Shown piece by piece: positions 27,717-36,304 of a stretch of 64,000 bases of DNA. A program made the position numbers and the translations under genes. The stretch lies in the NCBI RefSeq assembly GCF_002900095.1, contig NZ_LLKN01000002.1, forward strand, positions 620,001 to 684,000, written 5' to 3'. Positions within the stretch are counted from its first letter, which is position 1. Every line of letters begins with the position of its first letter. The notes under the pieces are model-generated. The model made no database searches, was not told the DNA's origin, and saw nothing but the letters and a program-made list of their open reading frames with translations. This DNA is from Salegentibacter mishustinae. Its GTDB lineage: Bacteria; Bacteroidota; Bacteroidia; Flavobacteriales; Flavobacteriaceae.

Positions 27717-28304
27717 CTACTTTAATTCCTGAATTCGCTTTACGTACTTGCCTATTACATCAAATTCCAGGTTTATAACATCTCCTTCTGTAAAATGTTT
27801 AAAAGTAGTATGCTCGTAGGTGTATGGAATTATAGCTACGCTAAATTCGTTCTTCTTTGAATTAACCACGGTCAGACTCACGCCATTTACCGTAATAGAT
27901 CCTTTTTCTATGGTAATATTCTGTAAAGAGGGGTCATATTCAAAAGTAAATTCCCAGCTTCCGTCTTTCTCCTGTACTTTTTTACAAATAGCGGTTTGAT
28001 CTACATGTCCCTGTACAATATGGCCATCAAGTCGGTCGCCAAGCTTCATTCCACGTTCCAGGTTTACCGGTGAGCCTTCAGCTAAATCTTTTAAATTGGT
28101 TTTTTCCAGGGTTTCGGCTACTGCAGTAACTGTATACTCGTTATCATTAATTGAAATCACAGTTAGACAAACGCCATTATGCGCTACACTTTGGTCTATT
28201 TTTAATTCAGGCGTCATTGCCGCTTTTATGCTGAAATGCATATTTCCACCTTCAGGCTTTACGCGACTTACTTCTCCTACTTCTTCAATAATTCCGGTAA
28301 ACAT
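27717..28304 (-). CDS. ribE: Riboflavin synthase, alpha chain, 195 aa
   Basis: It catalyses the dismutation of 6,7-dimethyl-8-ribityllumazine to riboflavin, the last step of vitamin B2 synthesis. The universal N-terminus MFTGIIEEVGEV and the two homologous lumazine-binding halves are visible: NGVCLTV with VNLERGMKLGDRLDGHIVQGHVD in the first half and NGVSLTVV with VINLEFDVIGKYV in the second. Length is normal. It is a single gene, divergent from pdxA. I saw no FMN riboswitch in the 145 bases before it. Confidence 0.96.
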   Translation of the reverse strand: MFTGIIEEVGEVSRVKPEGGNMHFSIKAAMTPELKIDQSVAHNGVCLTVISINDNEYTVTAVAETLEKTNLKDLAEGSPVNLERGMKLGDRLDGHIVQGHVDQTAICKKVQEKDGSWEFTFEYDPSLQNITIEKGSITVNGVSLTVVNSKKNEFSVAIIPYTYEHTTFKHFTEGDVINLEFDVIGKYVKRIQELK

Positions 28305-28320
28305 ATCTTTGGATTATTCT

Positions 28321-28328
28321 TACATTTG
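28321..28328 (+). promoter_or_regulatory. Possible -7 box for pdxA
   Basis: TACATTTG matches TAnnTTTG, 121 bases before the pdxA start, just beyond the divergent ribE start codon. The -33 region is not convincing. Confidence 0.3.
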
Positions 28329-28449
28329 TGATGTAAAAATAGAAATAAACAGGGGAAGTTTAATGAAATATCCAGGAACAAATTCATATTTATACCTGGG
28401 TTGAGATTGATAAAAGTCGTAGAATAGCTAACCCAAATAATTTGAGCAG

Positions 28450-29496
28450 ATGAAGCACGCGGAAAAGGTGAAATTAGGAATAAGTATAGGAGATTTGAAT
28501 GGAATTGGCAGTGAAATAGTGCTTAAAACCTTTGATGATTCCCGAATGCTGGATTTTTGTACACCGATTATTTTTGCTTCTACCAAAGTGCTTACGTTCT
28601 TAAAGAAGCAATTTAATCTTTCTTTAAATTACCAGGGAATAGATGATGCCTCCAAGGCAATTGACGGAAAAATAAACGTCGTAAACGTATGGAAAGAAGG
28701 CGTTAACATTAATTTTGGAGAAGAAGATCCAAAAATTGGGGAATATGCATTTAAATCTTTACAGGCTGCTACCCATGCACTTAAGTCAGATGAAATAGAT
28801 GTTTTGGTAACCGCACCAATTAATAAACACAGCATTCAGTCGGCAGATTTTAATTTCCCGGGACATACCGATTATTTGGCGAAAGAACTGGAAGGCGAAA
28901 GCCTTATGTTTATGATTACCGATACCTTAAAAATAGGCTTGCTTACAGACCACGTAGCTTTAAAGGATATCGCTAATACGATTACACCAGAATTAATCGA
29001 AAAGAAACTGAAGATAATCCAGGAAACTTTAAAACAGGATTTTAGAATCCAAAAACCTAAAATCGCTGTTTTGGGTATAAATCCTCATAGCGGAGATAAT
29101 GGAGTTATTGGGAAAGAAGATGAAGAAATTTTAAAACCAACGCTTCAGAAGTTACGCGATAAAGGAGACCTGGTCTTTGGCCCATTTTCAGCAGATAGTT
29201 TTTTCGGCTCAAAAAATTATGTAAATTTTGATGCGGTGGTGGCTTCTTACCACGACCAGGGTTTAATTCCGTTTAAAACCCTGTCTTTTGGGAACGGAGT
29301 TAATTTTACCGCAGGATTGAGCAAGGTGAGAACTTCGCCAGATCACGGTACCGCTTTTGAGATAGCCGGAACTAATTCAGCAAATATTAACTCATTTAAG
29401 GAAGCTGTTTTTCGTGCTATAGAGATATATAAGTGCCGCGAAGAATATAAGGAGCTCACTAAAAATCCTTTAAAGAAACAGGGTAAAAAGTTATAA
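28450..29496 (+). CDS. pdxA: 4-hydroxythreonine-4-phosphate dehydrogenase, 348 aa
   Basis: It acts in pyridoxal phosphate synthesis, oxidising 4-phosphohydroxy-threonine. The family landmarks are present in order: GISIGDLNGIGSEI at the N-terminus, TAPINKHSIQ, FPGHTDYLA (metal-binding His), VALKDI, GINPHSGDNG, SYHDQGLIPFK (second metal His) and TSPDHGTAFEIAG (third His). Length is normal. The C-terminus is Lys-rich (KNPLKKQGKKL). It is followed by the promoter of the yceD-rpmF genes, so it is probably transcribed alone. Confidence 0.96.
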   Translation: MKHAEKVKLGISIGDLNGIGSEIVLKTFDDSRMLDFCTPIIFASTKVLTFLKKQFNLSLNYQGIDDASKAIDGKINVVNVWKEGVNINFGEEDPKIGEYAFKSLQAATHALKSDEIDVLVTAPINKHSIQSADFNFPGHTDYLAKELEGESLMFMITDTLKIGLLTDHVALKDIANTITPELIEKKLKIIQETLKQDFRIQKPKIAVLGINPHSGDNGVIGKEDEEILKPTLQKLRDKGDLVFGPFSADSFFGSKNYVNFDAVVASYHDQGLIPFKTLSFGNGVNFTAGLSKVRTSPDHGTAFEIAGTNSANINSFKEAVFRAIEIYKCREEYKELTKNPLKKQGKKL

Positions 29497-29539
29497 ACAA
29501 AAATTTGTTTATAACAGCGCTCTAATTTATTAATTTTTA

Positions 29540-29547
29540 TATATTTG
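29540..29547 (+). promoter_or_regulatory. -7 box of the yceD-rpmF transcript
   Basis: TATATTTG matches TAnnTTTG. It overlaps the upstream end of the longest open frame of the next gene, so it also rules out starts before about 29552 and supports the ATG at 29593. Confidence 0.6.
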
Positions 29548-29592
29548 CACCCGCCTAAGCAGAAGCTGCTCGGGCAAGAAACTGATGATGAG

Positions 29593-30132
29593 ATGAGGAA
29601 TTTAGCAGCGTATACGATCCCTTTTGTAGGGTTAAAGCTGGGAAAACACCAGTTTGAATACGATATTGATAATGAGTTCTTTGAGCATTTTGAGTACGAC
29701 GATCTAAACAGTTCCAACGTAAAAATTGATTTGTTGTTAGAGAAAAAAACAACAATGATGGAGCTTACTTTTAAAGCATCCGGTTCTGTGAACGTAAATT
29801 GTGACCTTACCAATGAGCCATACGACCAGCCAATTGATGGAAGTTTATTTTTGGTTATAAAATTTGGTGAAGAGTTTAATGATGAAAATGAAGATTTGCT
29901 AATTTTGCCGCACGGTGAATATGAGGTGAATGTTCAGCAATATATTTACGAACTTATTGTACTATCTATACCATTAAAGAGGGTTCATCCCGGGGTAGAA
30001 GACGGAACTTTAGATTCAGAAGTACTTGATAAACTTGAGGAATTAAGTATTAATAATAACGAGAATAAAAATGATGAGGATGAAATAGATCCTCGCTGGG
30101 ATAAATTAAAAAACTTATTAAACGATAAATAA
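29593..30132 (+). CDS. YceD/DUF177 family protein, 179 aa
   Basis: This is the protein encoded next to ribosomal protein L32 in most bacteria; plant and E. coli relatives are linked to 23S rRNA accumulation. Visible family features are the N-terminal YTIPFVGLKLGKHQFEY typical of Flavobacteria, the central G-x-V-x-V-x-C-D motif (SVNVNCDL), the FGEEFNDENEDLLILP segment, and YIYELIVLSIPLKRVHP. The C-terminus is acidic and Asn-rich, ending in DPRWDKLKNLL. The start at 29593 (MRNLAAY) is chosen from the promoter position and homologue length. Confidence 0.9.
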   Translation: MRNLAAYTIPFVGLKLGKHQFEYDIDNEFFEHFEYDDLNSSNVKIDLLLEKKTTMMELTFKASGSVNVNCDLTNEPYDQPIDGSLFLVIKFGEEFNDENEDLLILPHGEYEVNVQQYIYELIVLSIPLKRVHPGVEDGTLDSEVLDKLEELSINNNENKNDEDEIDPRWDKLKNLLNDK

Positions 30133-30141
30133 CAGCAAGCC

Positions 30142-30339
30142 ATGGCACATCCAAAGAGAAAAATCTCTAAAACAAGAAGAGATAAAAGAAGGACACATTA
30201 CAAAGCTTCGGTACCAAAAATAGCTACAGATCCTACAACAGGAGAAGCTCATTTATACCACAGAGCACACTGGCATGAAGGTAAATTATATTACCGAGGT
30301 CAGGTATTAATTGATAATACTGAAGAAATAGAAGCTTAG
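30142..30339 (+). CDS. rpmF: 50S ribosomal protein L32, 65 aa
   Basis: The N-terminus [20 protein letters not shown] is the universal L32 signature. The rest is basic and short, with [18 protein letters not shown]. It lacks the CxxC zinc-binding cysteines, as in other zinc-free L32 forms. Nine bases separate it from yceD, the usual arrangement. Confidence 0.97.
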   Translation: MAHPKRKISKTRRDKRRTHYKASVPKIATDPTTGEAHLYHRAHWHEGKLYYRGQVLIDNTEEIEA

Positions 30340-30368
30340 TTTAACATAGAGCTTTAACTTTTATATAA

Positions 30369-30393
30369 ACTCTCACCTCGTGGGAGTTTTTTG
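30369..30393 (+). terminator. Intrinsic terminator after rpmF
   Basis: ACTCTCAC against GTGGGAGT (one G-U pair) with a 3-base loop is followed by six T. It separates rpmF from fabH, which has its own -7 box. Confidence 0.65.
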
Positions 30394-30468
30394 TTTTAAG
30401 TTGAATAAGTGCTAAAAAGGCCTTAATTTGCACGCCCAGTCAAAGAAAAATTAGTACTTTTCTTTAGA

Positions 30469-30476
30469 TATTTTTG
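30469..30476 (+). promoter_or_regulatory. -7 box of the fabH-accB-accC transcript
   Basis: TATTTTTG matches TAnnTTTG, 40 bases before the fabH ATG at 30516. It rules out the longer upstream frame as protein-coding. Confidence 0.6.
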
Positions 30477-30515
30477 CGTTTTTCTAAGCGTAGAAGGGGT
30501 TTAAAAGTCAAATCT

Positions 30516-31511
30516 ATGAATAAAATCACAGCAGCTATTACCGCTGTGGGCACCTATGTGCCCGAGGATGTGTTGACCAACAAAATGTTGGAAAAGATGG
30601 TAGAGACCAATGATGAATGGATCTTCAGCAGAACCGGAATTAGAGAACGCCGAATACTTAAAGACCCTAGTAAAGGAACTTCATACTTAGGAATAGAAGC
30701 AGCCAAAAACCTTATAGAAAAATCTAATCTCGATCCAAAAGAGATAGACCTGGTGATTCTTGCTTCTGTAACTCCAGATCTACCCGTAGCCTCTACAGGT
30801 GTACATATTGCTACCCAAATTGGCGCTACCAATGCATTTGCATACGACCTTCAAGCTGCCTGTTCAGGATTTTTATATGCGATGTCTACAGCATCAGCAT
30901 ATATAGAATCTGGGCGCTATAAAAAAGTATTGGTGGTAGGAGCCGATAAAATGTCTTCTATAATTGATTATACTGATAGAACTACTTGTATTATCTTTGG
31001 TGATGGTGCAGGTGCGGTACTTATGGAACCAAATGAAGAAGGTCTTGGCTTACAAGACGAGATTCTAAGAAGTGACTCCATAGGAAGGGAATCTTTAAAA
31101 ATAGAAGCTGGTGGTTCATTAATGCCACCAAGTGAAGAAACTGTAGCTAACAAGTTACATTATGTAAGGCAGGATGGTAAAACCGTTTTTAAATTTGCGG
31201 TTTCTAATATGTCTGGAGTTAGTGAACAAATTATGGAGCGCAATAAATTAATGAATGATGATGTAGATTGGCTTGTTGCGCACCAGGCAAATAAAAGAAT
31301 TGTGGGAGCCACGGCTCAGCGCATGGGACTTGACGATAAAAAAGTGCTTATGAATATTGAGCGCTATGGAAATACTACATCGGCTACTTTGCCTTTATTG
31401 CTTGGAGATTATGAAAAGCAATTCAAAAAAGGAGATAATTTAGTTTTTGCTTCATTTGGAGGCGGTTTCACCTGGGGAGCTACCTACTTGAAATGGGCAT
31501 ATAATTCTTAA
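30516..31511 (+). CDS. fabH: Beta-ketoacyl-ACP synthase III, 331 aa
   Basis: It condenses acetyl- or branched acyl-CoA with malonyl-ACP to start fatty acid synthesis. The catalytic triad is visible: Cys116 in [12 protein letters not shown], His256 in VAHQANKRI and Asn286 in ERYGNTTSA. The N-terminus ([13 protein letters not shown]) and C-terminus ([19 protein letters not shown]) fit the family. The ATG at 30516 is preferred over the longer frame because of the promoter position. It is followed at 20 bases by accB, grouping the first steps of lipid synthesis. Confidence 0.97.
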   Translation: MNKITAAITAVGTYVPEDVLTNKMLEKMVETNDEWIFSRTGIRERRILKDPSKGTSYLGIEAAKNLIEKSNLDPKEIDLVILASVTPDLPVASTGVHIATQIGATNAFAYDLQAACSGFLYAMSTASAYIESGRYKKVLVVGADKMSSIIDYTDRTTCIIFGDGAGAVLMEPNEEGLGLQDEILRSDSIGRESLKIEAGGSLMPPSEETVANKLHYVRQDGKTVFKFAVSNMSGVSEQIMERNKLMNDDVDWLVAHQANKRIVGATAQRMGLDDKKVLMNIERYGNTTSATLPLLLGDYEKQFKKGDNLVFASFGGGFTWGATYLKWAYNS

Positions 31512-31531
31512 AAAACCAACACCCTAATATT

Positions 31532-32041
31532 ATGGATTTAAAAGAAATTCAGAATTTAATTAAGTTTGTGGCCAAGTCTGGTGCCAGTGAAGTAAAACTG
31601 GAGACTGGCGATGTAAAAATCACTATTAGAACAGGCTCAGACGAGAAAGAAACTATTGTTCAACAAGTGCCTATGGGTGGCCAAATGCCACAAATGCCTG
31701 CACAGCCGCAACAGCAGCAACAGCAAGCACCGGCACCTTCACAGGAAAGTGCACAGCAGAGCAGTGATGATCAAAAATCAGCTGGTGAGGATAATTCAAA
31801 TTATATCACGGTAAAATCTCCTATTATTGGAACTTTCTACCGCAAACCTTCTCCAGACAAACCAACCTTCGTAGAAGTTGGTGACTCGGTTAAAGAAGGC
31901 GATGTACTTTGTGTGATTGAAGCTATGAAACTCTTTAACGAAATAGAGAGCGAAGTTTCAGGAAAAATCGTAAAAGTACTGGTAGATGATGCCTCTCCGG
32001 TAGAGTTCGATCAGCCTTTATTCTTAGTAGATCCATCATAA
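31532..32041 (+). CDS. accB: Biotin carboxyl carrier protein of acetyl-CoA carboxylase, 169 aa
   Basis: It carries the biotin that shuttles carboxyl groups to acetyl-CoA. The biotinyl lysine is Lys133 in [11 protein letters not shown] helical N-terminus ([20 protein letters not shown]) is followed by a Pro/Gln/Ala-rich linker (about 50-85) and the barrel-sandwich biotinyl domain (about 90-169), with the thumb-bearing form [19 protein letters not shown]. It is 20 bases after fabH and 54 bases before accC. Confidence 0.97.
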   Translation: MDLKEIQNLIKFVAKSGASEVKLETGDVKITIRTGSDEKETIVQQVPMGGQMPQMPAQPQQQQQQAPAPSQESAQQSSDDQKSAGEDNSNYITVKSPIIGTFYRKPSPDKPTFVEVGDSVKEGDVLCVIEAMKLFNEIESEVSGKIVKVLVDDASPVEFDQPLFLVDPS

Positions 32042-32095
32042 ATTACTGCCCATTTAGCTTAAGGTACTTTTTCCTGGGCCAAAAAAACAATAGGT

Positions 32096-33448
32096 ATGTT
32101 TAAAAAAATATTGATTGCAAACAGGGGCGAGATCGCTTTGCGCGTAATTCGCACCTGTAAAGAAATGGGAATTAGCACAGTTGCGGTTTATTCTACTGCA
32201 GATGCTGAAAGCCTTCACGTAAGGTTTGCTGATGAGGCCGTATGTATTGGACCTCCCCCAAGTAATTTATCTTATCTTAAGATCTCAAATATTATCGCTG
32301 CCGCGGAAATCACTAATGCCGATGCAATTCATCCCGGTTATGGTTTCCTTTCTGAAAATGCTAAATTTTCAAAGATTTGCGAAGAGCACGATATAAAATT
32401 CATCGGAGCTTCTTCTGAAATGATTGCGAAAATGGGAGATAAAGCTACGGCAAAAGCTACAATGAAAGCTGCCGGAGTTCCATGCGTACCAGGATCAGAA
32501 GGGATTATAAAAGACTTCACCGAATGTAAAAAGCTAGCTAAAGAAGTTGGTTACCCGGTAATGCTTAAAGCTACTGCTGGTGGTGGTGGTAAAGGAATGC
32601 GTGCCGTATGGAAAGAAGAAGATCTCCAGGCTGCCTGGGATTCTGCTAGACAGGAATCTGCAGCCGCTTTTGATAATAACGATATGTATATGGAGAAGCT
32701 TATTGAAGAGCCTCGCCATATAGAAATACAGGTTGTTGGAGATAGTAGAGGTAAGGCTTGTCATCTTTCTGAAAGAGATTGCTCGGTACAACGCCGTCAT
32801 CAAAAATTAACCGAAGAAACTCCTTCTCCTTTTATGACCGATAGTCTTCGGAAGAAAATGGGAGAAGCTGCCGTAAAAGCTGCAGAATATATTAAATATG
32901 AAGGCGCAGGTACAGTAGAATTTTTGGTAGATAAACACCGAAATTTCTACTTTATGGAAATGAATACGCGTATTCAGGTAGAGCACCCAATTACCGAGCA
33001 GGTAATAGATTACGATCTTATTAGAGAGCAAATTCTTGTAGCAGCAGGAGTGCCAATTTCCGGGAAAAATTATTTCCCACAATTACACTCTATAGAATGC
33101 CGAATTAATGCTGAAGATCCCTATAATAATTTTAGGCCTTCTCCCGGGAAGATCACTAATTTACACGCGCCAGGTGGGCACGGGGTGAGAATAGATACAC
33201 ACGTTTATAGCGGATATATCATTCCGCCAAACTACGATTCTATGATCGCCAAATTGATCACTACCGCCCAAACGAGGGAAGAAGCGATCAACAAAATGAA
33301 ACGTGCATTAGATGAGTTCGTGATAGAAGGTGTGAAAACTACCATTCCATTTCATAGACAACTTATGGATCACCCAGACTATGTTGAAGGGAATTATACC
33401 ACTAAGTTTATGGAAGATTTTAAAATGAAACCACTCGAAGAAGATTAA
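32096..33448 (+). CDS. accC: Biotin carboxylase subunit of acetyl-CoA carboxylase, 450 aa
   Basis: This ATP-grasp enzyme carboxylates biotin on AccB. Landmarks are the N-terminus [20 protein letters not shown], the glycine-rich ATP loop [14 protein letters not shown], the catalytic [27 protein letters not shown] and the C-terminal [16 protein letters not shown]. Length 450 is that of the stand-alone subunit. It ends the fabH-accB-accC group; a repeat and a terminator follow. Confidence 0.97.
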   Translation: MFKKILIANRGEIALRVIRTCKEMGISTVAVYSTADAESLHVRFADEAVCIGPPPSNLSYLKISNIIAAAEITNADAIHPGYGFLSENAKFSKICEEHDIKFIGASSEMIAKMGDKATAKATMKAAGVPCVPGSEGIIKDFTECKKLAKEVGYPVMLKATAGGGGKGMRAVWKEEDLQAAWDSARQESAAAFDNNDMYMEKLIEEPRHIEIQVVGDSRGKACHLSERDCSVQRRHQKLTEETPSPFMTDSLRKKMGEAAVKAAEYIKYEGAGTVEFLVDKHRNFYFMEMNTRIQVEHPITEQVIDYDLIREQILVAAGVPISGKNYFPQLHSIECRINAEDPYNNFRPSPGKITNLHAPGGHGVRIDTHVYSGYIIPPNYDSMIAKLITTAQTREEAINKMKRALDEFVIEGVKTTIPFHRQLMDHPDYVEGNYTTKFMEDFKMKPLEED

Positions 33449-33455
33449 ATTTCAA

Positions 33456-33494
33456 CGTCATTCTGAACTTGTTTCAGAATCTAACATCTAGAAT
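33456..33494 (+). repeat. Dispersed hairpin repeat, copy 1 (5' half)
   Basis: CGTC is followed by an 8-bp hairpin (ATTCTGAA / TTCAGAAT, loop CTTGT) and CTAACATCTAGAA. It shares its layout with 35384-35444 and 52897-52977. The second hairpin of the element is missing. It begins 8 bases after the accC stop. Confidence 0.75.
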
Positions 33495-33505
33495 AGTTAA
33501 AGCAT

Positions 33506-33547
33506 AAGACCTCACAGATTTTCTAAACCTGTGAGGTCTTTTTTTAT
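33506..33547 (+). terminator. Intrinsic terminator after accC
   Basis: AAGACCTCACAG faces CTGTGAGGTCTT in a 12-bp stem, followed by seven T. Confidence 0.85.
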
Positions 33548-33578
33548 TTCGTATTTTCATTGAAAATTAACCAACTCC

Positions 33579-34694
33579 ATGAACCTTTCTTACTGGGAAA
33601 CCAAAACCTGGTTTTCAAATATTGATTTTTGCATTATCGGCAGCGGAATTACTGGGCTAAATTGTGCACTAAACTTAAAAAATCGTTTTCCAAAATCTAA
33701 AGTCCTGGTTTTAGAACGTGGCACCTTACCAAATGGAGCTAGTACAAAAAATGCCGGTTTTGCCTGTTTTGGAAGCGTTTCTGAGATCCTAGATGATCTA
33801 AATTCCCATACAGAGGAAGAAGTGATGCAACTTATTCAAAAGCGCTTAAAAGGCTTGAATTTACTTCGGAAGAATCTGGGAGACCAAAATATAGGCTATA
33901 AAGAATATGGTGGTTACGAACTTTTTACCAAAGAAGATCAGCCACTTTTTGCAGATTGTAAAGCGAAGTTGCCTGAACTCAATGAGATGCTAAAACCGGT
34001 ATTTGGTGACGTCGTTTTTAGTATTCAAAAAGACAACTTCGGATTTCGAAATGTTCAGAAAAAACTCATCTTTAATCAATTTGAAGGGCAATTAAATACC
34101 GGAAAAATGTTGGAGACTCTGCTATACAAAGTGCAGAAGGCCGGCATCAAAATTCTGAATAATATTACTGTGGAAGAATTCATTGAGACCAAAAATGCTG
34201 TAAATATCAAAACCGATAAATTAGAATTTTCGGCAAAGAAATTATTGATCGCTACTAATGGTTTTTCAGAAAAATTGGGCATTGCTCAGGTAAAACCGGC
34301 ACGCGCCCAGGTGTTGATCACCAAACCGTTTAAAGACCTGGAGATCAAAGGCACATTTCATTTAGATAAGGGTTATTATTATTTCAGGAATATTGACGAT
34401 CGCATTCTTTTAGGCGGTGGCAGAAATTTAGATTTTAAGTCCGAAGAAACCACCGAAATCGCTCAAACAGAACTTATTCAGCGGAAGCTGGAAGAATTGC
34501 TTAACACCACCGTTTTACCTGAAACCTCCTTTGAAATTGATCAACGCTGGAGCGGAATTATGGGCGTTGGAAAACAGAAAAACCCTATAGTAAAACAGAT
34601 TTCAGAAAACGTTTATTGCGGAGTGCGGTTAGGCGGGATGGGCGTAGCCATTGGTAGTTTAGTAGGAAAAGAACTTTCAGAATTGGTAGCATGA
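33579..34694 (+). CDS. FAD-dependent oxidoreductase (DAO family), 371 aa
   Basis: The N-terminal dinucleotide fold is FCIIGSGITGLNCALNL (about 16-32), followed by the acidic beta-2 end (VLVLERG) and STKNAGFACFG, a typical flavin contact. The C-terminus RLGGMGVAIGSLVGKELSEL closes the FAD site. The domain type is that of glycine/D-amino-acid oxidases, but the substrate is not readable. It overlaps the next gene, mtgA, by 4 bases (ATGA), so the two are translationally coupled, though a functional link is not obvious. Confidence 0.85.
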   Translation: MNLSYWETKTWFSNIDFCIIGSGITGLNCALNLKNRFPKSKVLVLERGTLPNGASTKNAGFACFGSVSEILDDLNSHTEEEVMQLIQKRLKGLNLLRKNLGDQNIGYKEYGGYELFTKEDQPLFADCKAKLPELNEMLKPVFGDVVFSIQKDNFGFRNVQKKLIFNQFEGQLNTGKMLETLLYKVQKAGIKILNNITVEEFIETKNAVNIKTDKLEFSAKKLLIATNGFSEKLGIAQVKPARAQVLITKPFKDLEIKGTFHLDKGYYYFRNIDDRILLGGGRNLDFKSEETTEIAQTELIQRKLEELLNTTVLPETSFEIDQRWSGIMGVGKQKNPIVKQISENVYCGVRLGGMGVAIGSLVGKELSELVA

Positions 34695-35362
34695 TCAAGA
34701 AAATATTCAAATTTATCCTGAAACTTATAAGTGGTTTAATCTTATTTTCCATTTTTATGGTTTTGCTATATAAATGGCTTCCGGTACCATTCACCCCTTT
34801 AATGGCTATTCGTTATTTTGAAAATCCTGAAGAAGAAATACGGCATTCGTGGGTGCCACGACAAGATATTTCCCGGCATTTGCAACTTAGTGTGATTGCC
34901 AGCGAAGATCAAAATTTTGTAAAACATAATGGATTTGATTTTGAAGCTATAGAGAAGGCAATTGAGGACAATCAAAAAGGAAAGCGGGTGCGCGGTGCCA
35001 GTACAATTTCCCAGCAAACAGCAAAGAATGTGTTTTTATGGCCGGGGAGAAATTGGTTTAGAAAAGGCCTGGAAGTTTATTTCACATTTTTGATCGAAAC
35101 TTTTTGGAGTAAAGAACGAATTTTAGAGGTTTATCTCAATAGTATTGAAATGGGCCGGGGAGTCTACGGCGCAGAAGCTGCTGCACAGCATTGGTTCAAC
35201 AAATCGGCGGCAAATCTTTCTATTTACGAAGCCGCTGCTATTGCCGCGGTTTTACCGAACCCCCGGGAATACCGGGCAAATCCCGCAAGCAACTATATAA
35301 ATCAAAGAAAAAACTGGATTGTAAGGCAAATGCAGAATTATGGGAAATTTACATTGGAATAA
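34691..35362 (+). CDS. mtgA: Monofunctional biosynthetic peptidoglycan transglycosylase, 223 aa
   Basis: It polymerises lipid II into glycan strands. One N-terminal membrane helix (about 8-28) anchors a GT51 domain with the catalytic Glu in IASEDQNFVKHNGFD, the RGASTISQQTAKNVFLWPGR motif and the late KERILEVYLNSIEMGRGVYG-like segment. There is no transpeptidase domain and the length fits MtgA. It begins within the stop of the oxidoreductase gene. Confidence 0.95.
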   Translation: MIKKIFKFILKLISGLILFSIFMVLLYKWLPVPFTPLMAIRYFENPEEEIRHSWVPRQDISRHLQLSVIASEDQNFVKHNGFDFEAIEKAIEDNQKGKRVRGASTISQQTAKNVFLWPGRNWFRKGLEVYFTFLIETFWSKERILEVYLNSIEMGRGVYGAEAAAQHWFNKSAANLSIYEAAAIAAVLPNPREYRANPASNYINQRKNWIVRQMQNYGKFTLE

Positions 35363-35383
35363 ATTTACAATAATTTCATTTAT

Positions 35384-35444
35384 CGTCAATCTGAACTTGT
35401 TTCAGATTCTAATATCTTAGATCCTGAAATAAATTCAGGATGAC
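35384..35444 (+). repeat. Dispersed hairpin repeat, copy 2 (complete, two hairpins)
   Basis: CGTC, hairpin 1 (AATCTGAA / TTCAGATT, loop CTTGT), CTAATATCTTAG, hairpin 2 (ATCCTGAA / TTCAGGAT, loop ATAAA) and GAC. The ends CGTC/GAC are nearly complementary, giving a near-palindromic 61-base element between mtgA and the GreA-like gene. Confidence 0.8.
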
Positions 35445-35484
35445 CACTGAAAAAACTATTTGTGGCTTTTAGCTAAAAAAACCT

Positions 35485-35937
35485 ATGAATTCAATAAAAG
35501 AAAAACTTTATAAAGTTTGCGAGGCTTATGTGGAAGAACGTATAAAGCGGATTGAAGCTTCTATGGCCGGACTGGAAAGTGATCTGGAAAACGAAACCAA
35601 AAGCAGTGCGGGCGATAAATATGAAACCGGCCGGGAAATGATAAACCTGGAAATAAATAAACTAGCCGAACAGCTACAGCAATTTAAAAATCTTAGAAAT
35701 ACGCTTAATATTGCTAAAAGCAGAACTAACAATGGCTCCGCTCAATTGGGAACTGCGGTAAAGACCAATATGTCTAATTATTTTATCGCCATCCCGGCAG
35801 ATCGTATTATTGTAGATGGCGATGAATATTTTGCCATTGGCGCCAATTCCCCGATCGCGCAATTATTGCTTCATAAAAAAGCCGGAGAAGAAATTACCTT
35901 CAACGGGAAATCAGCTGAAATACTTGAAGTGTTTTAA
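35485..35937 (+). CDS. GreA/GreB-like protein, 150 aa
   Basis: The N-terminal half (about 1-78) is a long antiparallel coiled coil, and the C-terminal part (about 95-150; DEYFAIGANSPIAQLLLHKKAGEE, with ITFNGKSAEILEV) is the FKBP-like fold of transcription elongation factors GreA/GreB. The acidic residues expected at the coiled-coil tip are not clearly placed, so cleavage-stimulating activity is uncertain. Relatives are often mislabelled as 3-oxoacyl-ACP synthase, for which there is no sequence basis. It is a single gene between two repeat-rich spacers. Confidence 0.65.
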   Translation: MNSIKEKLYKVCEAYVEERIKRIEASMAGLESDLENETKSSAGDKYETGREMINLEINKLAEQLQQFKNLRNTLNIAKSRTNNGSAQLGTAVKTNMSNYFIAIPADRIIVDGDEYFAIGANSPIAQLLLHKKAGEEITFNGKSAEILEVF

Positions 35938-35950
35938 ATTAAAATGATTA

Positions 35951-36304
35951 GCCACGAATACACGAATATTCTATAAAATTGCTTCTCTACTTTTAAAGGG
36001 AATGAATAAAGGTGGGGTTAGGTTACAAAAAACAATGCGTGATTGCTCAGAAAGCACGACTGAAGCAATCCGCATAAATGAAACTCTCATTCAAAAGATT
36101 ACCGCGCTCCTGCGTCGCTCGAAATGACGATAGTAAAGAATAAAAAACAAGAAACAAGATCAAACCCTTCCGGTCTGCGGACTTCTCTCTTGGAAGAAAT
36201 GGCGTTTATCCCTGGGTATTAGGCTTGGGTTTTTGGGCCATAATTTTATATATAACGTCTAATGACTACAGACTATCGACTGGAATTATTCGTGTATTCG
36301 TGGC
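35951..36304. repeat. Repeat-rich spacer bounded by 18-base inverted repeats
   Basis: GCCACGAATACACGAATA (35951-35968) is exactly inverted at 36287-36304. Inside lie a second dispersed repeat type at 36033-36132 (hairpin GATTGCT/AGCAATC, then GCGTCGCTCGAAATGACG) and a GTCTGCGGAC motif. No gene is visible in the 335 bases between the GreA-like and ABC genes. The right-hand arm lies inside the 3' end of the ABC ATPase gene. Confidence 0.6.

Noticed and set aside
28305-28449. FMN riboswitch ahead of ribE
   Set aside because: The spacer is short and shows none of the conserved paired elements of that riboswitch.
29545-29592. Longer N-terminus for the YceD protein
   Set aside because: It begins within the TATATTTG promoter box and has no family similarity; the ATG at 29593 fits homologues.
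31680-31760. Low-complexity CAG/CAA-rich stretch resembling a repeat tract
   Set aside because: It encodes the normal Pro/Gln/Ala-rich linker of AccB.
35485-35937. 3-oxoacyl-ACP synthase (a label seen on relatives)
   Set aside because: There is no thiolase fold or catalytic Cys-His-Asn; coiled coil plus FKBP-like end fits GreA/GreB.
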